This document shows positions 33,830 through 40,178 of a DNA stretch of 40,178 bases, piece by piece. Below the pieces are notes generated by a model. It was not told the origin of the DNA, did not search any database, and worked only from the letters and a program-made list of their open reading frames with translations. This DNA comes from an uncultured Flavobacteriales bacterium (GTDB lineage: Bacteria > Bacteroidota > Bacteroidia > Flavobacteriales > Crocinitomicaceae): the NCBI GenBank assembly GCA_946480815.1, contig CAMLLB010000035.1, positions 1 to 40,178 on the forward strand, written 5' to 3'. Position numbers and translations under genes: made by a program. Each line of letters opens with the position of its first letter. The stretch's first letter is position 1.

Positions 33830-36800
33830 ATGACTATGAAAATGACTACTGCTTTCAGATCAATCTGCAATGTCGCATTGCTATTGTTCGCTTTGGGTTT
33901 TTCAACCGTGTCCTTAGCACAGTTTCCCGGATGTCCGGATATCAATGCGGGGCCGGATCAAACGCTGCCATGTTCTACACCATGTACCAACCTGACAGCA
34001 ACACCGTTCGCAACAGGTGCAACGACAACTTATTCCGTAGGTTCTATTCCTCACACACCTCCAATTGCTTATAACCAAGCCGGGGGAACGGCTGTTTCGG
34101 TTGGAACGGATGATGTTTGGTCAAACCCGATCGCCCTGCCTTTTAACTTTTGTTATTATGGTACCAATTACACAACTATAAATGTTGGTTCTAATGGAAC
34201 CATCCAGTTTGGAGGAGGAACAGCAGGAGGGGCTACCAACCCCTGGTCTTATACAGCAAGTTGTCCCAGTACTGCATTAACAGGTGCCGGAGATATCTTT
34301 GGAGTTTACCATGATATTGATCCTTCCATTGGCGGAACAGTTAAATGGTATTTGTTAGGTACGGCACCTTGCCGCATTTTCGTAGTTTCATTCAATAATC
34401 TTCCTCACTACTCGGGGGCATGTAATACTACTCAGTTTACAACGTCAATGATGGTATTATATGAAACGACCAACGTAATCGATATTTATGTTCAGGAAAA
34501 AGATATTTGTACAAGCTGGAACGGTGGTCGCGCGATCATCGGGATTCAAAACCCGGCTGGTACTGCCGGAGTTGCTGCTCCGGGTAGAAATGCAGGGGCC
34601 AATTGGACAGTAGCAACTCCCGAAGGATGGCGTTTTACACCAACAGGGGCTCCTAACTATACTGTTGCCTGGTTCCAGGGAGCAACCCAAATAGGTACTG
34701 GAAATACCGTCAATGTCTGTCCGACAGCAACCACTACTTATACTGCTGTGGTTACCTATAACCGGTGTGACGGAACAACGGTGACGGACAACGATGCTGT
34801 GACAATCAACTTTTCGAATTTAACTCCACCAACCGTAACACCAACCGCGGAATCCTGCGCGAATTACAATAACGGTTCGGTGATTATTGATAACCCGGCA
34901 GGCGCCGGACCTTATACGGTCAATATTGCTGGGCCAACTACGGGGTCCGTCGTCGAAGCCAATACTGCCGGTGCTACCGCCAGCTTTACCAACTTACCGG
35001 ACGGTAACTATAGTTATACCGTTACCGGAGCTAATGGCTGTACGACCAATGGAACATTTACAATTGGAGCAGGAGGTATTTGTTGTAGTGTAACTGCAAG
35101 TGCATCGAACGTGCTTTGTAATGGGGCCACGACCGGTTCTGCAACTGCAACTCCTGTAGGTTTGGCACCATATACCTATTCATGGACAGGTGGGCAAACT
35201 ACGCAAACAGCTTCAAACTTAGGTGCTGGAGCTTATACGGTAACAATGACAGATAACTCCGGTTGTGTGGCAACCGCAAACGTTTCGATTACTCAACCAA
35301 CAGCATTGGGTGGAACACTCGCAGCTGTTAATGTGAGCTGTAACGGTTCTTGTAATGGAAGTATTACAGCTACTCCTTCCGGAGGAACACCAGGTTATAC
35401 ATATAGCATTAACGGAGGTGCATTTCAGGCAGGTGCTACATTTAACGGATTGTGCAACGGAACATACGCCGTTACGATCAAAGACGCTAACGGATGTACA
35501 ATCGTATTAAATCAGACAATTACACAGCCTGCAATATTGAATTTGACTCAGAGTGCAATTGCTCCGGCATCATGTGGTGCAAATAATGGTTCAGTGACTG
35601 TTGCTCCTTCAGGAGGAACACCTGCTTACACTTACACAATTGACGGTGGTGCAAGTCAGGCAAGTCCAACGTTTAACAGTTTGTCAGCGGGCGTGCATAA
35701 CGTAGTAGTAACAGATGCAAATGGATGTACTAAAAACTTATCCATTACAATTGTAGCAACAAATGCTCCGATTGCTTCCATTCAAAGCCAAACGAATGTA
35801 AGTTGTTTCGGAGGTGTTAACGGTTCTGTAATTATCGGAGTTGCCGGTGGATCTTCACCTTTCTCTTATTCAATCGGCGGGCCTTCACAAGCTTCGAATA
35901 CATTTACCCTGACTGCAGGTTCTTATACAGCGACAGTTGTTGATGCAAATGGTTGTTCTGCAACAGTGCCGTTCACAATTACAAGTCCGCCACAGTTGAC
36001 ATTTACTGCGACACCAACAGCAGCTTCTTGTAACGGTGTTTGTGACGGACAAATTCAAGTGAATGCATCCGGAGGTACCCCACCATATCAATACTCTTCA
36101 AATAATGGGATTACCTATGCATTGGCAAATCCAATGACTGGATTATGTGCAGGACTTATCCACGTGGTTGTAAAAGATGCAAACGGATGTTTGACTAACT
36201 CTGACGTTACAATTACACAACCTGCTACTGTATCAGGAACATTTGTTAGTACAAACCCAATTTGTAATGGTGCTTGTGACGGTACAATTACTGCAACTCC
36301 TTCAGGTGGTACTCCAACATACCAATATTCATTAAATGGCGGTCCTTTACAAGCTTCCAATACACTTACCGGTGCCTGTGGAGGAAACAATACGATCATG
36401 ATCCAGGATTCACATGGATGTCAGTTTACTTCAGTACAGAACTTAATTGACCCTCCTGGATTCGGAATTGATACGACGAGTGTTACTGAATCAAATTGTG
36501 GATTCAACAACGGAGAGCTTATTGTAGCAGCAAATGGTACAAACGGACCATTTACTTACTCCATGAACGGTGGACCATTCCAGGCAAGTGGAACGTTTTC
36601 AAACTTGTATGGTGGTGCGTATGAAGTTATTGCGGTTGACCAATTAGGATGTACGGCATCGGTATTCTTTGGTGTTAACGATATTGAAATGCAAGGTATC
36701 GTCCTTATTCAAACCGATGCGAATTGCTTTGGTGTAGCGGATGGAACCATTGAGGTAACAAACGTGAGTGGAGCTTTACCTATTTCTTATGAATTGGATA

Positions 36801-39800
36801 ATTCGGGTGCAACTCAGTTTAGCGGATTCTTCCCGAATTTAGCTTTCGGATCACATATTGTTACAATTTCGGATGCAGGTAACTGTGTATTTACAATTCC
36901 ATTTACAACTGACGAACCTGCGGAGATTCAATTCGATACAGACTTGACAAACATTAGCTGTAACGGTGGAAATACCGGTGAAATCGAATTTATTAATGTA
37001 ACAGGCGGAACAGGTGCTCATCAATATAGTATTGATAACGGTGCTACTTTCCAAACAGGGGCTCTTTTCCAGAACTTACCTGCAGGAACTTATGATCTGG
37101 CTGTTACCGATGTGAACGGATGTATTGTTTATACTTCGGTTACTTTAACACAGGCAGCACCATTGACACTGGCAACAACAGTATTTGATCTGGCTTGTTT
37201 TAACGATTCTTCGGGTGGAATCCAAATCGGATCTACTGGAGGTACCGGGGCTTACCAATATAGTATTGATAATGGAGCTACTTTCTCTCCAATCGAATCA
37301 TTCTTTAATTTGGATGCAGGAACATACGACCTGATCACACAAGATGCTGCAGGATGTCAGATTACAGGTACTGCAACTGTAAACCAGCCAACTCAGTTAA
37401 CAGCGACTTATACTCCGACAAATGCGCTGTGTTTTGATGCATGTGATGGGCAAATCGTTGTAAACGCTTCAGGTGGTACAGCTCCTTATTTATATAGTCC
37501 GGATAACGGGTTGAACTATTTTGTTTCTTCAACACTGCAAAACTTATGTGCCGGAAATATTGATGTAGAAATAAAAGATAATAATAACTGTTTCATTACA
37601 GCAGTACAGGTAATTGGTGAGCCTGCTCAGGTAACATTAAATGTAGTGCCTACTGATGAACTATGTTCGAATTCAAATGGTCAGTTAGTGCTTTCAGGTT
37701 CCGGAGGTACCGGTGCTTATACTTACAGTATTGATAACTCTGTTACGTATTCTGCAACATCAACTTATGGTTCATTATCAGCTGGATTGTACAATGTATT
37801 TATTCATGATGCCAATAACTGTGAGGATAGTACATCCGTTACAATTTCAAATCAGGCTTCTCCTGTAATTATTGGATCAGCCGTTGAAAATGTATCTTGT
37901 AATGCTGTATGCGACGGAGAATTGCAAGTAACTGTTTCAGGAGGTACGGGAGTAATGACTTATTCGATTGGAACTCCACAAACAGCGTCTTTAATTACAA
38001 ATATTTGTGCAGGAAATTATACATTGATTGCAACAGATCAAAATGGTTGTTCGGATTCAGAGCAAGTTACAGTAACCGAACCAGCTCCACTTACGGCAAC
38101 GATAACACCAACTGCTTTAACTTGTTTCAATAACAACACAGGTGAGATTACATTTGCTGCTTCCGGAGGAACGGCACCGTATACCTACAGTATTGATAAC
38201 GGAGTTTCGTTCTCAAATCAGACAACAGTTCAGTTCCTGAGCGCAGGTACTTACAATACGGTTGTAAAAGATTCGAACGGTTGTACGGTCAATACTTCGG
38301 TAACCGTTACAGAACCGGCTCAATTAGTTGTTCAGAATATTGCAACAAATGATGCAAGTTGTCATGGAGTTTGTGATGGGGATGCAACTGCAACAATTAC
38401 AGGTGGTACAACTCCTTACAGCTATGCCTGGTCTAATGGAGCAACAGGATCAAATACGACCAATGCTTTGTGTGCTGCTTCTTATGATTTAACAGTTACC
38501 GATGATAACGGATGTACTGCGGTTCAGACTTTTAGTATTAACCAACCACCATTACTGGTAATCACAAGTACAAGTGCAACGGATGCATTGTGTAATGGTG
38601 ATTGCAATGGTACAATTACAATTAATTCGAATTTAGCGACAGGATACAGTATTGATAACGGTGCTACATTCCAGGCTGCCAATACATTTACAGGACTTTG
38701 TGCAAATACCTATACAATTCAAATCCAGGACGCTACAGGTTGTACTCAATCCGGCTCAATTACAGTTGGGCAGCCACAGCCTCTAGTTCAGGGTCTTATT
38801 CCTGAAGATGGATTGCTGATTTGTTATGATGGTTATGGTACTTTATCCGGTAATGCGGTTGGTGGAACAGCACCTTATTACTTTGTTTGGAATACAGGAG
38901 ATACGACTCAGTATTTGAATGTGAACTTAACAGCACCGGCTACTTTCACATGTACCGTTTATGACCAAAACGGTTGTGTATCGAATGTTCAAAGTGCGGA
39001 TGTAACGGTTAGAACACCGTTTGTTGCTTCGGTAACAACTCCGGTAATGGCATGTCCGGGACAAGCTGTTACAATGACCGGATCAGGAGTTGATGGTTTA
39101 CCTGGTTATACTTATGAATGGTTAACTCCGACAACACATGATACATTGGCGAATGGTGCTTCCTATACCTATACTCCAAATGGATCAGAAACGGTATTGA
39201 TGGTTGCTCATGATGAATGTTACAGATACGATACATTACCTGTAACGGTTCAGATTTATACCTTACCTAGTCCTGAGTTCCTGGCTACGCCGGCTTCCGG
39301 ATGTTCACCATTAACAACAACATTCGATTTCCCTGCGGGAACGGCAGCTTATATTGCGGATGCTCAGTGGAGCTTTGGTGATGGTTCAACAGGAAGTGGT
39401 ACAAGTGTATCGCATCAATATACTCCTGTAGGATGTTACGATGTATCAGTTCAGATTACAACAACGGATGGATGTATTACAGATACGACGCTGCAAAACA
39501 TTGTTTGTGTAGTTCCGGATCCGATAGCGAATTTCACCTGGAGCCCGGTTCCGCCTACAACGGTTAATTCAACAATCCACTTCTCTGATGATTCAGAGAA
39601 TGCAGTGGCTTATAGCTGGGATTTTGGAGCTTTTGGAACCTCGACACTTGAGAATCCGGTAATCAATTACGGAGCTATAGAAGCAGGAAGTTACGATGTG
39701 TGTCTAACAGTTACTTCACCTGAAGGATGTATAAATGAAGTTTGTAAACCAATCCTGTTTGTTGAAGAGTTCCTGGTGTACGTACCAAATACATTTACTC

Positions 39801-40054
39801 CTGACGGAGATGAATTCAATAATGTCTTCAAACCGGTGGTTCCTGCCGGAATGGTCCTGGATGACTATTCATTTACAATTTACAACCGATGGGGTGAAGT
39901 GTTATTTGAATCTCATGATGTGGAATTCGGATGGGATGGAACATATCACGGAGTTACCGTAAAAGAAGGAGTTTATACGTGGTTGATTGTTGCTAAAGGA
40001 GGGGGAGATAAAAAAGCCCGCAGATTCGAAGGACATGTCAACATGGTGAAGTAA
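33830..40054 (+). CDS. SprB-repeat giant adhesin with gliding-motility C-terminal domain
   Basis: A 2074-residue T9SS cargo protein resembling SprB, the mobile gliding adhesin of Flavobacterium johnsoniae. Starts at 33830 and 33836 are both possible; the signal peptide (ending STVSLAQ) is the same. Residues ~55-270 form a nidogen-like sandwich (VWSNPIALPFNFCYYGTNYT, NVGSNGTIQFGGG). Residues 418-1652 hold 16 SprB repeats of about 77 residues (GGTPPYQYS, AGTYDLAVTDVNGC), preceded by one divergent copy. Ig/PKD domains follow (QWSFGDGSTGS, YSWDFGAFG). Residues 1982-2074 are the CHU_C domain (LVYVPNTFTPDGDEFNNVF, IYNRWGEVLFES). The PorP/SprF-SPOR gene upstream is the likely partner. A function in gliding or adhesion is inferred. 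Confidence 0.93.
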   Translation: MTMKMTTAFRSICNVALLLFALGFSTVSLAQFPGCPDINAGPDQTLPCSTPCTNLTATPFATGATTTYSVGSIPHTPPIAYNQAGGTAVSVGTDDVWSNPIALPFNFCYYGTNYTTINVGSNGTIQFGGGTAGGATNPWSYTASCPSTALTGAGDIFGVYHDIDPSIGGTVKWYLLGTAPCRIFVVSFNNLPHYSGACNTTQFTTSMMVLYETTNVIDIYVQEKDICTSWNGGRAIIGIQNPAGTAGVAAPGRNAGANWTVATPEGWRFTPTGAPNYTVAWFQGATQIGTGNTVNVCPTATTTYTAVVTYNRCDGTTVTDNDAVTINFSNLTPPTVTPTAESCANYNNGSVIIDNPAGAGPYTVNIAGPTTGSVVEANTAGATASFTNLPDGNYSYTVTGANGCTTNGTFTIGAGGICCSVTASASNVLCNGATTGSATATPVGLAPYTYSWTGGQTTQTASNLGAGAYTVTMTDNSGCVATANVSITQPTALGGTLAAVNVSCNGSCNGSITATPSGGTPGYTYSINGGAFQAGATFNGLCNGTYAVTIKDANGCTIVLNQTITQPAILNLTQSAIAPASCGANNGSVTVAPSGGTPAYTYTIDGGASQASPTFNSLSAGVHNVVVTDANGCTKNLSITIVATNAPIASIQSQTNVSCFGGVNGSVIIGVAGGSSPFSYSIGGPSQASNTFTLTAGSYTATVVDANGCSATVPFTITSPPQLTFTATPTAASCNGVCDGQIQVNASGGTPPYQYSSNNGITYALANPMTGLCAGLIHVVVKDANGCLTNSDVTITQPATVSGTFVSTNPICNGACDGTITATPSGGTPTYQYSLNGGPLQASNTLTGACGGNNTIMIQDSHGCQFTSVQNLIDPPGFGIDTTSVTESNCGFNNGELIVAANGTNGPFTYSMNGGPFQASGTFSNLYGGAYEVIAVDQLGCTASVFFGVNDIEMQGIVLIQTDANCFGVADGTIEVTNVSGALPISYELDNSGATQFSGFFPNLAFGSHIVTISDAGNCVFTIPFTTDEPAEIQFDTDLTNISCNGGNTGEIEFINVTGGTGAHQYSIDNGATFQTGALFQNLPAGTYDLAVTDVNGCIVYTSVTLTQAAPLTLATTVFDLACFNDSSGGIQIGSTGGTGAYQYSIDNGATFSPIESFFNLDAGTYDLITQDAAGCQITGTATVNQPTQLTATYTPTNALCFDACDGQIVVNASGGTAPYLYSPDNGLNYFVSSTLQNLCAGNIDVEIKDNNNCFITAVQVIGEPAQVTLNVVPTDELCSNSNGQLVLSGSGGTGAYTYSIDNSVTYSATSTYGSLSAGLYNVFIHDANNCEDSTSVTISNQASPVIIGSAVENVSCNAVCDGELQVTVSGGTGVMTYSIGTPQTASLITNICAGNYTLIATDQNGCSDSEQVTVTEPAPLTATITPTALTCFNNNTGEITFAASGGTAPYTYSIDNGVSFSNQTTVQFLSAGTYNTVVKDSNGCTVNTSVTVTEPAQLVVQNIATNDASCHGVCDGDATATITGGTTPYSYAWSNGATGSNTTNALCAASYDLTVTDDNGCTAVQTFSINQPPLLVITSTSATDALCNGDCNGTITINSNLATGYSIDNGATFQAANTFTGLCANTYTIQIQDATGCTQSGSITVGQPQPLVQGLIPEDGLLICYDGYGTLSGNAVGGTAPYYFVWNTGDTTQYLNVNLTAPATFTCTVYDQNGCVSNVQSADVTVRTPFVASVTTPVMACPGQAVTMTGSGVDGLPGYTYEWLTPTTHDTLANGASYTYTPNGSETVLMVAHDECYRYDTLPVTVQIYTLPSPEFLATPASGCSPLTTTFDFPAGTAAYIADAQWSFGDGSTGSGTSVSHQYTPVGCYDVSVQITTTDGCITDTTLQNIVCVVPDPIANFTWSPVPPTTVNSTIHFSDDSENAVAYSWDFGAFGTSTLENPVINYGAIEAGSYDVCLTVTSPEGCINEVCKPILFVEEFLVYVPNTFTPDGDEFNNVFKPVVPAGMVLDDYSFTIYNRWGEVLFESHDVEFGWDGTYHGVTVKEGVYTWLIVAKGGGDKKARRFEGHVNMVK
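35081..38785 (+). repeat. Sixteen in-frame SprB-type tandem repeats
   Basis: Coding repeats averaging ~231 bp (77 residues), consensus roughly C-N-G-x-C-D-G, GGT-x-PY-x-YS, L-C-A-G-x-Y and D-x-NGC-x. Every copy keeps an early and a late Cys. Seven copies also have a second pair, nine lack both (see findings). DNA copies have diverged, so recent expansion is not obvious. Confidence 0.85.
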
Positions 40055-40056
40055 GA

Positions 40057-40178
40057 GTCAGCCGAAGGCTGACGAAGACTGAGCACGGCAATGACAGATT
40101 GCCGAATGCGAAGGAAAGATAGGGCCAAAGGCTGACGAAGACTGAGCATGGCAATGACAGATTGCCGAATGCGAAGGA
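40057..40178. repeat. 63-bp direct repeat with hairpins at the window end
   Basis: Copy 1 (40061-40123) and a truncated copy 2 (40124-40178) differ at two positions over 55 bp. Two strong hairpins lie inside: gtcagcc-gaa-ggctgac (40057-40073, two bases after the adhesin stop) and cggcaat-gacag-attgccg (40086-40104). The window stops within copy 2, and no gene is present. Confidence 0.85.

Noticed and set aside
35081..38785. Possible CRISPR array because of regular spacing
   Set aside because: The ~231-bp units are in-frame coding repeats with no short identical repeats or cas genes.
1..40178. tRNA, rRNA, tmRNA, 4.5S RNA, phage or insertion-sequence genes
   Set aside because: None was recognised by eye; small RNAs without strong hallmarks could still be missed.

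Overview
The window is a stretch of a Bacteroidota chromosome, most likely Flavobacteriales; a Fluviicola or other Crocinitomicaceae relative is plausible but cannot be settled from sequence alone. The evidence is type IX secretion (T9SS) cargo with gliding-type C-terminal domains, two PorP/SprF family proteins, a type A T9SS sorting domain, candidate promoters of the Bacteroidota TAnnTTTG type, little Shine-Dalgarno signal, and AT-rich intergenic linkers. The window probably spans a whole assembly contig: it opens inside recF and closes inside a 63-bp repeat.

Layout. (1) 1-2861: housekeeping genes recF (partial), a DUF721/DciA-like gene, panB and an RluA-type pseudouridine synthase. (2) 2887-7628: a three-gene signalling unit made of a membrane-anchored propeller sensor without kinase, a TPR histidine kinase and a NarL/LuxR response regulator. 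(3) 7629-8078: a gene-poor, repeat-like stretch. (4) 8079-16085 (minus): a 2318-residue PKD/Ig-like adhesin with a gliding-motility C-terminal domain, followed directly by its PorP/SprF partner. (5) 16273-20524 (minus): a T9SS type A cargo protein with its own terminator, then an M48 metalloprotease and a predicted outer-membrane barrel in one transcription unit. (6) 20900-23011: an APC-family amino-acid permease with an unusual duplicated soluble loop, followed by a 673-bp repeat-rich gap. (7) 23685-26995: a propeller lipoprotein and a convergent DUF4838 protein that share a TTAA stop. (8) 27174-29959: ffh, a transglutaminase-like protein and a rhodanese-thioredoxin fusion. (9) 30152-40054: a three-gene surface cassette with an Ig-repeat protein, a PorP/SprF barrel carrying a coiled coil and a SPOR-like tail, and a 2074-residue SprB-repeat adhesin.

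The two adhesin loci dominate. In both, very large secreted proteins end in the gliding-type (type B) C-terminal domain and lie next to a PorP/SprF protein, as expected if each cargo has a dedicated outer-membrane partner. The most distinctive observations are a perfectly covarying second cysteine pair across 16 SprB repeats, a 663-bp (221-residue) three-part higher-order repeat in the minus-strand adhesin, the PorP-coiled coil-SPOR architecture, an 11-bp phased intergenic array, and a short PorP 3'-end duplicate on the far side of a non-coding element.
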